NCBI RefSeq assembly: GCF_014652515.1
Contig: NZ_BMYY01000002.1
Coordinates: 531,055 to 595,054 of the forward strand
DNA length: 64,000 nt
Reading direction: 5' to 3'
Origin: Bacterioplanes sanyensis
GTDB taxonomy: Bacteria; Pseudomonadota; Gammaproteobacteria; Pseudomonadales; Oceanobacteraceae
Shown here: positions 28,411 to 38,043 of the stretch, piece by piece
How the letters are laid out: every line of letters begins with the position of its first letter
Numbering within the stretch: position 1 is the first letter of the stretch
Translations under genes and position numbers: made by a program
The notes under the pieces: generated by a model
Databases searched by the model: none
What the model saw: only the letters and a program-made list of their open reading frames with translations
Told to the model about the DNA's origin: nothing

Positions 28411-30615
28411 ATGGCAGCGGCCCCCGGACAGGTTCTAAGTCAGGTTAAATCGACCTTCGCTTCGCTTAGCAACACCAGCCTAGCGATTCCGCTGATGCTG
28501 TTGGTGCTGCTGGGCATGATGACCCTGCCGCTGCCGCCCTTTCTGTTAGATACCTTTTTTACTTTCAATATTGCGTTGTCGGTTGTGGTGCTGCTGGTCA
28601 GCGTCTATGCCCGCCGGCCCTTGGACTTCGCCATTTTCCCCACCATTTTGCTGGTAGCGACCTTATTGCGTTTGGCGCTCAACGTGGCCAGTACCCGAGT
28701 TGTACTGCTGAATGGTCACGAGGGTGGCGATGCCGCCGGCAAGGTGATTGAGGCCTTTGGTGAAGTGCTGATCGGCGGCAACTATGCCGTCGGTTTGGTG
28801 GTTTTCATGATTCTCGTCATCATCAACTTCGTGGTGGTCACCAAGGGCGCAGGCCGCGTATCCGAAGTAACCGCTCGCTTCACTCTGGATGCCATGCCGG
28901 GCAAACAGATGGCGATTGATGCCGATTTGAATGCCGGTTTAATCGATGCTGATGCGGCCAAAACTCGGCGGGCTGAAATTGCTGCCGAAGCGGATTTTTA
29001 CGGTGCCATGGACGGTGCCAGTAAGTTCGTTAAGGGCGATGCCGTGGCCGGTATTTTGATTCTTATCATTAACATTGTGGGTGGCTTTGCCATTGGCATG
29101 GGCCAGCACAACCTCACGCTAGGGGATGCGGTTGAAGCGTATACCTTGTTAGCGATTGGTGATGGTCTGGTGGCGCAAATTCCATCGTTACTGTTGTCCA
29201 CGGCGACGGCCATCATGGTAACGCGCAATGGCAATGACGAAGACATGAGCCAGCAAGTTTTTGGTCAAATGTTCGCCTCGTCCCAGGCGCTGGGTGTGTC
29301 GGCTGGCTTGCTGTTCTTGATGGGCATTGTGCCTGGTATGCCGCATACCGTCTTTTTGTCGGCAGCGGCCATTGCCGGAGCGGTAGCTTATTGGATTCGT
29401 TGGCGCAAACAAGGCGGAGTGCTAGGCGATAAAATTGCACAGCGCCTAGGCGGGCAAAAAGCCGCTCAAGAATCTCAGGGCGAAACCAATGCTTCCACCG
29501 CACTCGCTGCCCCGCAAGAAAAAGCCCAGGCCGCACTGCAGCAAATGGAAGTCAAGGAGCTGGGCTGGGATGACGTTGAGCCAGTTGACCGCATTGGCCT
29601 AGAGGTGGGTTATCGGCTGATTCCGCTGGTGGATAAAAACCAAGGTGGGCAACTGCTAAGCCGCATTAAAGGCGTACGGCGCAAGCTCTCGCAAGAGTTA
29701 GGCTTCCTGATGCCGTCGGTGCATATTCGCGATAATCTCGATCTGTTGCCAAACCAGTACCGCATCACCCTGATGGGCGTCACGTTGGCGGAAGCTGAAA
29801 TTCATCCCGAACGCGAACTTGCAATTAACCCAGGCCAGGTGTTTGGCAAAATCGACGGCATCGCCGGTCGTGATCCAGCCTTTGGGCTAGAAGCCTACTG
29901 GATCGATGCCAGCCAAAAAGACAAGGCACAAACCCTGGGCTACACCGTGGTCGATGCCAGCACTGTGGTGGCAACCCACATCAACCAAAAACTGCAGCGC
30001 CATGCCCACGAGCTGTTGGGCCATGAAGATGTGCAAACACTGGTGGATATGCTGGCCAAAACCTCGCCCAAGCTGGCCGAAGAGTTAGTGCCCAATACGG
30101 TCAGCATCAGCCAGCTTCTCACCGTGTTACAGAACCTGCTGCGTGAGCAAGTACCGATTCGCGATTTGCGCTCCATCGCCGAGTCTTTGGCGAATAACCC
30201 TGGGCAGAGTCAAGATCTCGCCACTTTAACTTCGATTGCTCGCCTGTCTCTGGCGCGCATGATTGTGCAGAACATCTTTGGTAACGAGGATGAGCTGCCG
30301 GTAATGACGCTTGACCCATCTCTGGAACAATTGTTGCTTAAAACCATACAGCAGGGCAATCAGCCGACCTCGCCGACAGGTTTGGTACTGGAGCCTAATA
30401 TGGCGGACACCTTGCAGCGCTCATTGGCAGAAGCGGTGCAAAACCAGGAAATGGCGGGTCGCCCTGCCGTGTTACTGGTGACCACGCAACTGCGTTCAAG
30501 CATGGCAGCGTTTGTCCGCAACAGTCTGGAGCAGCTACATGTGCTGTCGTATCAGGAAATTCCGGACAACAAAAGCATCACGATTGTTGCCACCATTGGC
30601 AGCCAGAACGGCTAA
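28411..30615 (+). CDS. flhA: Flagellar export gate protein FlhA
   Basis: 734 residues: about eight membrane helices in the first 330, including the FHIPEP signature region (ARRPLDFAIFPTILLVATLL) and the conserved loop VTKGAGRVSEVTARFTLD, then the cytoplasmic ring domain that docks export chaperones. Slightly longer than the typical 690-710. ATG 28411 has only a weak ribosome site, and no better in-frame start is seen. Confidence 0.95.
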   Translation: MAAAPGQVLSQVKSTFASLSNTSLAIPLMLLVLLGMMTLPLPPFLLDTFFTFNIALSVVVLLVSVYARRPLDFAIFPTILLVATLLRLALNVASTRVVLLNGHEGGDAAGKVIEAFGEVLIGGNYAVGLVVFMILVIINFVVVTKGAGRVSEVTARFTLDAMPGKQMAIDADLNAGLIDADAAKTRRAEIAAEADFYGAMDGASKFVKGDAVAGILILIINIVGGFAIGMGQHNLTLGDAVEAYTLLAIGDGLVAQIPSLLLSTATAIMVTRNGNDEDMSQQVFGQMFASSQALGVSAGLLFLMGIVPGMPHTVFLSAAAIAGAVAYWIRWRKQGGVLGDKIAQRLGGQKAAQESQGETNASTALAAPQEKAQAALQQMEVKELGWDDVEPVDRIGLEVGYRLIPLVDKNQGGQLLSRIKGVRRKLSQELGFLMPSVHIRDNLDLLPNQYRITLMGVTLAEAEIHPERELAINPGQVFGKIDGIAGRDPAFGLEAYWIDASQKDKAQTLGYTVVDASTVVATHINQKLQRHAHELLGHEDVQTLVDMLAKTSPKLAEELVPNTVSISQLLTVLQNLLREQVPIRDLRSIAESLANNPGQSQDLATLTSIARLSLARMIVQNIFGNEDELPVMTLDPSLEQLLLKTIQQGNQPTSPTGLVLEPNMADTLQRSLAEAVQNQEMAGRPAVLLVTTQLRSSMAAFVRNSLEQLHVLSYQEIPDNKSITIVATIGSQNG

Positions 30616-30634
30616 CTGACAAAGGCCTGAGCTC

Positions 30635-31873
30635 ATGAAAGTAAAACGCATCACCGCAGCGAACATGCAACAAGCATTGCGGCAGGTTACCCAAGAACTG
30701 GGTAGCGATGCCGTTATTTTGTCGAGCAAAAAGGTTGACCAAGGGTTTGAGGTCGTGGCGGCTACGGATTACCAGTCTGGCGACGCCGAAGCTCAAGCCG
30801 AAGTAGAACGCCAGCTGACGCTGCAGCGCGAGCTGGAGCAAACCCGCCGCCAGTTGCAGCCGGAAGCATCAGAGCGAGCCGAAGCTCAAGTTCCACCGCA
30901 GCAAAAAGCGCGTGAACAAAAGGTTAGAGAGCAGTTTGCACAGCCCAGTGCGCCTGATTCCGGTGAGTTGCGGCGCATGAGTGGCGAGTTGAAAGAACTT
31001 AAAAACTGGTTAGTGAGCCATCAGGGAAGCCCGTGGGATCAAGAACGGCCCATGACTTGGCAGCAATCTCAGCTGTGGCAGCGTTGTCAGGACGTCGGGC
31101 TAGAACCTGCCTGGTCGGACCGTTTGGTGAGCCGACTGCAGCCCGCGGATAACTTAGACGACAGCTGGCGTCAGGCACTGCAGTTGATGGAGCAAGACTT
31201 GCCAGTAGCTAACTTGCCTTGGTTAGAACAAGGCGGACGCTATGCTCTACTGGGGCCAACTGGGGCGGGCAAAACCACCACCATTGGTAAAATGGCGGCA
31301 CAGTTTGTCATTCGTCACGGAGCTGAATCCGTGGCCTTGATTACCCTCGACAACTACCGAATTGCAGCGCATGACCAGCTTAAGACCTTTGCCAAAATCC
31401 TCGGTGTGCGCTGGTTAAGAGCCCCGCAGGATGGCACCTTGCCCGAGCTATTAAAAAAGGTGGCGAAGGCCAAGCTGGTGCTCATCGACAGTGCCGGTCT
31501 TGCCAGCCAAGACCCGCACTTCACCGAGCAATTGTCTATGCTCAAAGACTGTGGAAATGCAGTCAAAAAACTGCTGGTACTGCCCCTCACCAGTCAGGGG
31601 CGCTGCCTGCAGGAAAACTACGAACATTTTAAAAGTGCAGCGTTACATGGCTGCATTTTCACCAAGCTGGATGAGTGTTTTTGTCTGGGGCCAGCCATGA
31701 GCATTGCCGCTCTGGCGAGGCTACCACTGACGTTGGTCACTGACGGGCCCCATATTCCGGACGATTTGCACATGCCGGAGGCCAGCAAGCTGGTTAGGCT
31801 GGCTGAGCAGATGGCAAGAATGGCACGGACGCGCTGGCCCGTACCAGAAGCCGCTTACGCGGCGCTGCGCTAA
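30635..31873 (+). CDS. flhF: Polar flagellar placement GTPase FlhF
   Basis: 412 residues: N-terminal B domain (KVKRITAANMQQALRQVTQE), a Gln/Glu-rich linker, and an SRP-type NG domain with P-loop LGPTGAGKTTTIGK and G4-like TKLDE. FlhF recruits the first basal-body parts to the pole. Its presence with FleN supports polar flagellation. Confidence 0.95.
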   Translation: MKVKRITAANMQQALRQVTQELGSDAVILSSKKVDQGFEVVAATDYQSGDAEAQAEVERQLTLQRELEQTRRQLQPEASERAEAQVPPQQKAREQKVREQFAQPSAPDSGELRRMSGELKELKNWLVSHQGSPWDQERPMTWQQSQLWQRCQDVGLEPAWSDRLVSRLQPADNLDDSWRQALQLMEQDLPVANLPWLEQGGRYALLGPTGAGKTTTIGKMAAQFVIRHGAESVALITLDNYRIAAHDQLKTFAKILGVRWLRAPQDGTLPELLKKVAKAKLVLIDSAGLASQDPHFTEQLSMLKDCGNAVKKLLVLPLTSQGRCLQENYEHFKSAALHGCIFTKLDECFCLGPAMSIAALARLPLTLVTDGPHIPDDLHMPEASKLVRLAEQMARMARTRWPVPEAAYAALR

Positions 31874-31908
31874 TCCAGTCGGACTTAATTTAAGGAGCAA
31901 CAGCTGTT

Positions 31909-32727
31909 ATGGCGAAGCATCCCGTACAGGTGATCGCTGTCACCGGTGGCAAAGGTGGCGTGGGTAAAAGTAATGTATCGGTCAACCTGTCTATTGGGCT
32001 GGCTGAGTTAGGGCGCAGGGTCGTGCTGCTAGACGCTGACTTAGGGCTGGCAAACATCGATATTTTGCTGGGGCTGAGTTCCAATCGCACCATCGAGGAC
32101 GTTCTTCAAGGCGAGTGCGATTTGGCGGATATCATGCTAACTGGGCCTGGGGGTATTCGTATTGTGCCAGCGTCCTCCGGTACGCAACGTCTCTCGCAGC
32201 TCAATAGCATGGAACACGCTGGCCTAATTCAAGCGTTCAGCGACCTAGGGGACGACATCGATGTACTGGTGGTCGATACCGCTGCCGGTATATCCGATAG
32301 CGTCATGAGTTTCGTGCGGGCAGCTCAGGAAGTCATCTTGGTGGTGACGGATGAACCTACGTCAATTACCGATGCCTACGCTCAGATTAAACTACTCAAC
32401 CGTGATTATGGTTTGTTCCGCTTTCGAGTGGTCGCCAACATGGTGAAGTCGCCGCAGGAAGGAAACGCATTGTTTAATAAACTTACCAAAGTGACCGATC
32501 GCTTCTTAGACGTTGCCATGCAGTACGTCGGCGCTGTCCCTCAGGACGACGCAGTGCGTCGTGCGGTACAGCGTCAAAAAGCGGTGTTGGATGCGTATCC
32601 TCGCTCTAAAGCTGCAACCGCGTTTCGAGCGCTTGCGAAAAAAGTGGATGCCTGGCCGCTGCCGTCGTCGCCGCGAGGGCATCTGGAATTTTTTGTTGAT
32701 CGGCTGGTGCAGGAAGCAGGAGCCTGA
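31909..32727 (+). CDS. fleN: Flagellar number regulator FleN (FlhG)
   Basis: 272 residues, MinD/ParA ATPase with deviant Walker A GGKGGVGKSNVSVNL and Asp motif LLDADLGLANIDILLG. In Pseudomonas it antagonises FleQ and limits flagellar number to one. It lies between flhF and fliA as in related genomes. Confidence 0.95.
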   Translation: MAKHPVQVIAVTGGKGGVGKSNVSVNLSIGLAELGRRVVLLDADLGLANIDILLGLSSNRTIEDVLQGECDLADIMLTGPGGIRIVPASSGTQRLSQLNSMEHAGLIQAFSDLGDDIDVLVVDTAAGISDSVMSFVRAAQEVILVVTDEPTSITDAYAQIKLLNRDYGLFRFRVVANMVKSPQEGNALFNKLTKVTDRFLDVAMQYVGAVPQDDAVRRAVQRQKAVLDAYPRSKAATAFRALAKKVDAWPLPSSPRGHLEFFVDRLVQEAGA

Positions 32728-32730
32728 TCC

Positions 32731-33459
32731 GTGTCAGCGGGAAGTTGCCTGGTGTATTCAGACATTCAGAAGCATGATGCGGATCGTTTGGTCCGTGAGC
32801 ACGCCGGCTTGGTCAAGCGCATCGCCCATCACTTACTTGGGCGTCTGCCCGATAGTGTCCAACTGGATGACTTGCTGCAGGCTGGCATGATTGGCCTGTT
32901 AGAAGCGGCGCGTAAGTACGATGGCAGCAAAGGCGCCAGCTTTGAAACCTATGCCGGCATTCGTATTCGTGGCGCCATGTTGGATGAAATTCGGCGTGGT
33001 GATTGGGCACCGCGCTCTGTGCATCGCAACTCTCGTCGTATCTCAGAAGCGATAAAAGCCGTTGAAAGTAGCAAGGGGCGTGATGCCGAAGATGCTGAAA
33101 TCGCTGAATACCTAGGTATTTCTCAGCAGGAGTATCACGCCATCTTGCAAGACAGCGCTAGCTGCCGTCTGTTCAGTTACGAAGAGGTGACGGAGGGAGG
33201 CGAGCCCGTTTCTTTCGACGGAGCAGCGACCAACATCATCGATGGTCTAGAGCGCGATCACTTTCAGCAACATTTGGCCCAAGCGATTCGTCAGTTACCA
33301 GAGCGTGAGCAGCTGGTGCTGGCGTTGTATTATGACGAGGAGCTGAACCTAAAAGAGATTGGCGCGGTACTAGGTGTCAGTGAATCTCGGGTCAGCCAAC
33401 TGCACAGTCAGGCCGCCAGCCGCCTTCGCACGCGTTTGAGTGACTGGCTGAGCGATTAA
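32731..33459 (+). CDS. fliA: Flagellar sigma factor FliA (sigma-28)
   Basis: 242 residues with sigma regions 2 (LDDLLQAGMIGLLEAARKYD), 3 and 4 (LNLKEIGAVLGVSESRVSQL). It drives late genes such as flagellin. GTG 32731, with AGGAG upstream, gives an N terminus resembling Pseudomonas FliA. It starts three bases after fleN. Confidence 0.95.
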   Translation: MSAGSCLVYSDIQKHDADRLVREHAGLVKRIAHHLLGRLPDSVQLDDLLQAGMIGLLEAARKYDGSKGASFETYAGIRIRGAMLDEIRRGDWAPRSVHRNSRRISEAIKAVESSKGRDAEDAEIAEYLGISQQEYHAILQDSASCRLFSYEEVTEGGEPVSFDGAATNIIDGLERDHFQQHLAQAIRQLPEREQLVLALYYDEELNLKEIGAVLGVSESRVSQLHSQAASRLRTRLSDWLSD

Positions 33460-33468
33460 TAGTGAAGG

Positions 33469-33514
33469 CCTGTCAGCGTGTACATTAGTGTCATATGGAT
33501 AAAGCGCTGACAGG
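33469..33514 (+). repeat. 10-bp perfect inverted repeat between fliA and cheY
   Basis: CCTGTCAGCG (33469-33478) and CGCTGACAGG (33505-33514) pair perfectly across a 26-base loop. No T run follows, so it is not a standard terminator. It could be an operator or a leader/processing hairpin in the fliA-cheY transcript. Confidence 0.7.
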
Positions 33515-33574
33515 GTCTACAATAACCCTTAGGAACGACTTGGAATATGCAAAGTCGACTTAGTGGAGGTCGTT

Positions 33575-33961
33575 TTGGATAAAAACATGAAAATTCTCAT
33601 TGTCGATGATTTTTCAACAATGAGGCGCATCGTGAAAAATCTGCTGCGGGATTTGGGCTTCACCAACACCGCTGAAGCAGATGATGGCAATACTGCATTG
33701 CCGATGCTGCAGTCTGGTGATTTCGACTTCCTCGTGACTGACTGGAATATGCCCGGCATGACAGGCCTTGAGTTACTCAAGCGAGTGCGTGCCGATGACA
33801 AGCTCAAGCACTTGCCGGTACTTATGGTGACGGCCGAAGCCAAACGGGATCAAATCGTGGCGGCGGCTCAGGCAGGTGTGAATGGCTACGTAGTGAAGCC
33901 ATTCACTGCGGCGGTGCTCAAAGAGAAAATCGACAAAATCTTTGAGCGTGTCGAAGGCTGA
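33575..33961 (+). CDS. cheY: Motor-type chemotaxis response regulator CheY
   Basis: 128-residue receiver: DD at 11-12, phospho-acceptor Asp56 in [12 protein letters not shown], and KPF at the C-terminal switch. The sequence [20 protein letters not shown] is the class that binds FliM. TTG 33575 is chosen because GGAGG at 33565-33569 is five bases before it and homologues often begin MxNKNMKILI. GTG 33563 overlaps the ribosome site and ATG 33587 is too far. First gene of the main chemotaxis operon, followed by cheZ. Confidence 0.93.
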   Translation: MDKNMKILIVDDFSTMRRIVKNLLRDLGFTNTAEADDGNTALPMLQSGDFDFLVTDWNMPGMTGLELLKRVRADDKLKHLPVLMVTAEAKRDQIVAAAQAGVNGYVVKPFTAAVLKEKIDKIFERVEG

Positions 33962-33979
33962 AAGGATTAAGGCGGGCTC

Positions 33980-34777
33980 ATGGCCGACAACCAATCTGAA
34001 CAAGACAAGGCAGCTTCATCGTTAGATGAATCTGTGACGGCTGAGATTCGCCAGCTGGCGGAGCAAATGATCGCAGAAGCCGAGAACGGCCGTCTGAGCG
34101 ATGCCGTTGCTGTGGTTAATAAGCTCAATGAACTTCGAGACCGTACCCTTTATCAGGAAGTGGGCAAACTGACTCGTGCAGTGCACGAGTCCATCAAAAA
34201 TCTAAGTATTGAATCCATCGGTGCGGGTTCAGAAATTGCCAATACGACCGATAAATTAACCTATGTGGTAGAAATGACCGACAAGTCGGCCAATAAAACC
34301 ATGGATCTGGTTGATGCTAGCGTGCCTAAAATTGCTGACATTCAGCAACAGGCGGGGGCGCTATCCCAGCGGTGGGATAAGTTTTTGAAGCGTGAGTTGA
34401 AGCCCGATGAGTTTCGTCAGCTATCGCGAGATATTCAAACGTTTTTACAACAGTCACAGGATGTAGGGCAGCAGGTTCAAGGTAATTTATCAGAGATTAT
34501 GCTGGCCCAAGATTACCAAGATTTAACTGGGCAGATTATCCATAAAGTGGCTGAACTGGTGAAAGATATCGAAAGCCGCTTGGTTAGTCTTGTTGCTATG
34601 GCAGGAACGCTGGATTCTCTGACAGGCATCTCGCATCCTGAAGAAGTCGAGGCACAACCAGCTACAGATAACCATGGCAACATTGCTGCCGAGGGGCCGC
34701 AGGTAAACACTGCGGATAATAACGTCGTGAGTAGCCAAGACGATGTTGACGATTTGCTTTCCAGTCTTGGTTTTTAG
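33980..34777 (+). CDS. cheZ: CheY-P phosphatase CheZ
   Basis: 265 residues: long helical hairpin with the catalytic segment LAQDYQDLTGQIIHKV and a C-terminal CheY-binding tail (DDVDDLLSSLGF) after a flexible linker. It dephosphorylates CheY-P. Confidence 0.95.
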   Translation: MADNQSEQDKAASSLDESVTAEIRQLAEQMIAEAENGRLSDAVAVVNKLNELRDRTLYQEVGKLTRAVHESIKNLSIESIGAGSEIANTTDKLTYVVEMTDKSANKTMDLVDASVPKIADIQQQAGALSQRWDKFLKRELKPDEFRQLSRDIQTFLQQSQDVGQQVQGNLSEIMLAQDYQDLTGQIIHKVAELVKDIESRLVSLVAMAGTLDSLTGISHPEEVEAQPATDNHGNIAAEGPQVNTADNNVVSSQDDVDDLLSSLGF

Positions 34778-34789
34778 AGGAGCCAACGG

Positions 34790-36988
34790 ATGAGTTTCGA
34801 TGCTGATGAAGAAATTCTCCAAGACTTTTTAGTCGAAGCGGGAGAAATTCTTGAGAGTTTATCCGAGGAGCTGGTAGATCTTGAACAGCGCCCGGATGAC
34901 CATGATCTGCTCAACAGCATTTTCCGTGGTTTCCATACAGTAAAAGGTGGTGCTGGGTTCTTACAGCTGAATCCCTTAGTCGACTGCTGTCACGCGGCGG
35001 AAAACGTTTTTGACACGTTACGTAATGGTCAGCGCGGGGTTGACTCTAACCTGATGGACGTGGTCTTGCAGGCGCTAGATGCTGTCAATGATATGTTTGA
35101 GTCGGTGCGTAGCGGGCAAATGCCCCAAGATGCAGATCCTGCAATCATTGAACGACTGCACGACCTTGCGCGTCCGGCTGAGGCTGAGCCTGCTGCACCA
35201 GCCGAGCCGCCTGCACAGGCAGAAGCACCAGAGCCGCCCCCCGAGCAGCCAGCTGCTTCCCCAGAGGGTGACTCCTCGGGTGATATTACCGACGATGAGT
35301 TTGAGCAATTGCTCGATGCTTTGGAGGACGATCCAGCTGCCGCAACGGCCCCACCCGAGACCGAACCGTCTGCTGCTGATGACTTTATTGATGTCGATTC
35401 TGGCGCAGACAGTACAGATGATGAGATATCAGAAGATGAGTTTGAGGCACTGCTAGACCAAATCCACGGTAAGGGTAAGCACAGTGGAGCTCCCGTAGCC
35501 TCAGACAGTGCCCCAGCAGCGCCCGATGACACTCCCGCACAACCTGAAACTAAAGCGGCTGAGGGTGATGATTTAATTACCGACTCTGAGTTTGAAGAGC
35601 TATTGGACCGGCTCCATGGCAAAGGCCAGCACGCTGGCTCACCCGCTGGCGGTGAAGCAGCGCAAGAGCAGCCAGTGGCGCCGCCACCTCCACCGCCTAG
35701 TCCCAAACCCGAGAATAAACCCCAGCCTGCTGCGCAAGCGAAACCTGCTCCTAAACCGGAAAGTAAGCCGGACTCTAAGCGGGCTGACAAAGAAGCACAT
35801 CCAGTCGCTGAGGCGACTGTCAGGGTAGATACCAAGCGCTTGGACGACATTATGAATATGGTCGGTGAGCTGGTGTTGGTGCGTAATCGCTTGATGCGCT
35901 TGGGGCTCGAAAGTGCCGATGAATCCATGTCTAGGGCCGTGGCGAACCTAGATGTGGTGACAGGCGACCTACAAACGTCGGTAATGAAAACACGGATGCA
36001 ACCGATTAAAAAAGTTTTCGGCCGCTTCCCCAGAGTGGTTCGCGACTTGGCTCGGCAGTTGAAAAAAGAAATTAATTTGGAGCTGCGTGGTGAAGATACT
36101 GATCTAGACAAGAATTTGGTAGAAGCATTGGCGGATCCACTGGTCCACCTCGTGCGTAACGCTGTTGATCACGGTGTTGAAATGCCGGATGAGCGAGAAA
36201 AGAAAGGCAAATCTCGTGTAGGTACTGTGGTGTTGTCAGCGGAACAAGAAGGGGACCACATCCTGCTGGTTATTCAAGATGACGGTGGTGGTATGGATGC
36301 GGATGTATTGCGCCGCAAAGCCGTTGAAAAAGGTGTTATGGATCAGGATGCAGCAGATCGCTTAACGCCGACGGAGTGCTACAACCTGATATTTGCTCCA
36401 GGTTTTTCTACCAAGGAGCAAATATCAGATGTGTCTGGCCGTGGTGTGGGTATGGATGTGGTAAAAACCAAAATTACCCAGTTAAATGGCACCATTAATA
36501 TTGACTCTGAGTTGGGGCGCGGCACTGCTATTCGTATTAAAGTGCCATTAACACTGGCGATTATGCCAACACTAATGGTCATGTTAAAAGAACAAGCGTT
36601 TGCTTTTCCACTGGTCAGTGTGAATGAGATTTTCCATCTTGATTTAACCCAAACCAATATTGTTGATGGACAGGAAGTTGTGGTAGTGCGAGAAAAACCT
36701 ATTCCACTGTTCCACTTGAAGCGTTGGTTAATCAAGGGTGAGGAGTTCTCGAAAGCTGATGAGTCAGCGCATGTCGTGGTGGTGTCAGTGGGGACACAGC
36801 GAGTCGGCTTTGTTGTTGATCAGCTAATCGGCCAGGAAGAAGTGGTTATCAAACCGCTAGGAAGAATGCTCCATGGTACAGCGGGTATGGCGGGTGCAAC
36901 CATCACCGGCGATGGGCGCATCGCTCTAATTCTTGATATCCCTAGCATGTTGGGCCGCTATGCCAGCCGAGCTATGAGCGCGGCGTAG
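34790..36988 (+). CDS. cheA: Main chemotaxis kinase CheA with three LID-like linker motifs
   Basis: 732 residues: P1 with phospho-His in FRGFHTVKGGAGFL (near 48), a Pro/Ala/Glu-rich region (about 130-340), then P3, P4 (LVRNAVDHGVEM; DDGGGMD; GRGVGMDVVKTKI) and P5. The linker carries three copies of an acidic motif: DDEFEQLLDAL, EDEFEALLDQIHGKGKHSG and DSEFEELLDRLHGKGQHAG. These resemble the localisation and inheritance (LID) motifs that bind ParP in vibrios, which fits the parP gene downstream. No obvious P2 domain is seen. Confidence 0.94.
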   Translation: MSFDADEEILQDFLVEAGEILESLSEELVDLEQRPDDHDLLNSIFRGFHTVKGGAGFLQLNPLVDCCHAAENVFDTLRNGQRGVDSNLMDVVLQALDAVNDMFESVRSGQMPQDADPAIIERLHDLARPAEAEPAAPAEPPAQAEAPEPPPEQPAASPEGDSSGDITDDEFEQLLDALEDDPAAATAPPETEPSAADDFIDVDSGADSTDDEISEDEFEALLDQIHGKGKHSGAPVASDSAPAAPDDTPAQPETKAAEGDDLITDSEFEELLDRLHGKGQHAGSPAGGEAAQEQPVAPPPPPPSPKPENKPQPAAQAKPAPKPESKPDSKRADKEAHPVAEATVRVDTKRLDDIMNMVGELVLVRNRLMRLGLESADESMSRAVANLDVVTGDLQTSVMKTRMQPIKKVFGRFPRVVRDLARQLKKEINLELRGEDTDLDKNLVEALADPLVHLVRNAVDHGVEMPDEREKKGKSRVGTVVLSAEQEGDHILLVIQDDGGGMDADVLRRKAVEKGVMDQDAADRLTPTECYNLIFAPGFSTKEQISDVSGRGVGMDVVKTKITQLNGTINIDSELGRGTAIRIKVPLTLAIMPTLMVMLKEQAFAFPLVSVNEIFHLDLTQTNIVDGQEVVVVREKPIPLFHLKRWLIKGEEFSKADESAHVVVVSVGTQRVGFVVDQLIGQEEVVIKPLGRMLHGTAGMAGATITGDGRIALILDIPSMLGRYASRAMSAA

Positions 36989-37014
36989 GGGCCAGTTGAG
37001 GAGTAAGCAGGCGA

Positions 37015-38043
37015 ATGACAATTAAAGTCCTGGTGGTGGACGACTCTGGTTTTTTTCGGCGCCGGGTGTCTGAGATTATTAATTCTGATCCGCGCATGGA
37101 GGTCGTTGGCATCGCTGACAATGGCCGTCAGGCCATTGAGAAAAATGACCAGTTGAAGCCTGATGTCATCACCATGGATTACGAAATGCCAGTGATGGAT
37201 GGCATTACTGCGGTACGTAATATTATGAAGTCGCGCCCTGTGCCTGTACTCATGTTTTCATCACTGACCTTTGAAGGGGCACGGGTGACACTCGATGCTT
37301 TGGAAGCAGGTGCGCTCGATTTTTTACCCAAAAACTTTGACGCTATCGCCAAAAACACTGCGCAAGTACGGCAAACGCTGACAGATAAAATTGCCGCTGT
37401 GGCTGGTAGTCGCCAGCGCAAGCCGCCGGAACCTCCGGCTCCGCGTCCAGTTCCCGTGCGCCGCTCCGTTGCGGGGACCAAAGACTTAGTGATGATTGGC
37501 ACATCTACTGGCGGGCCTGCCGCGTTGCAAGCCTTATTCAAGGTTATTCCTGCCGGTTTCAAAACGCCCATCGTGATTATTCAGCACATGCCAGGCTCTT
37601 TTACCAAAGCCTTTGCTGAGCGCCTCAATCGCCTCAGCCCGTTGACTGTCAAAGAGGCCGAAGATGGTGAGCGTATTCAATCTGGTCATGTCTATGTTGC
37701 CCCAGGGGGGATGCAACTGATGGTGGATAAACGCCAAGGCGGATCCATTCACATTCGTGAAAGTGATGAACGGGTTAACTATCGGCCTAGTGTTGATATC
37801 GCTTTTGCATCGGCAGCAAAGCATTATGGAAAGCGTACCTTAGCCATAGTGTTGACGGGCATGGGAGCGGATGGTCGTGAGGGGGCAAGGCTACTGAAGC
37901 AGTGCGGTGCAAGCATTTGGGCTCAAGACGAAGCCAGTTGTGTTATCTTTGGTATGCCGATGGCCGTCATCAAAGAGGGCCTTTCCGATGATGTGTTGTC
38001 TTTGGCTGATATCGCTCCCAAGCTGGCTGCAGAGATAGGCTAA
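37015..38043 (+). CDS. cheB: Chemotaxis methylesterase CheB of the main operon
   Basis: 342 residues: receiver (DDSGFFRR; Asp in TMDYEMPVMDG) and methylesterase (GTSTGGPAAL, IIQHMPGSF, LTGMGADG). It overlaps motC by one base. No cheR is seen in this operon, so methylation must come from the CheR at 15918 or one elsewhere. Confidence 0.95.
   Translation: MTIKVLVVDDSGFFRRRVSEIINSDPRMEVVGIADNGRQAIEKNDQLKPDVITMDYEMPVMDGITAVRNIMKSRPVPVLMFSSLTFEGARVTLDALEAGALDFLPKNFDAIAKNTAQVRQTLTDKIAAVAGSRQRKPPEPPAPRPVPVRRSVAGTKDLVMIGTSTGGPAALQALFKVIPAGFKTPIVIIQHMPGSFTKAFAERLNRLSPLTVKEAEDGERIQSGHVYVAPGGMQLMVDKRQGGSIHIRESDERVNYRPSVDIAFASAAKHYGKRTLAIVLTGMGADGREGARLLKQCGASIWAQDEASCVIFGMPMAVIKEGLSDDVLSLADIAPKLAAEIG

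Noticed and set aside
35029..36111. 360-residue - strand frame
   Set aside because: Shadow of the Pro/Ala/Glu-rich cheA linker; Ser/Ala/Gly composition and no start signal.
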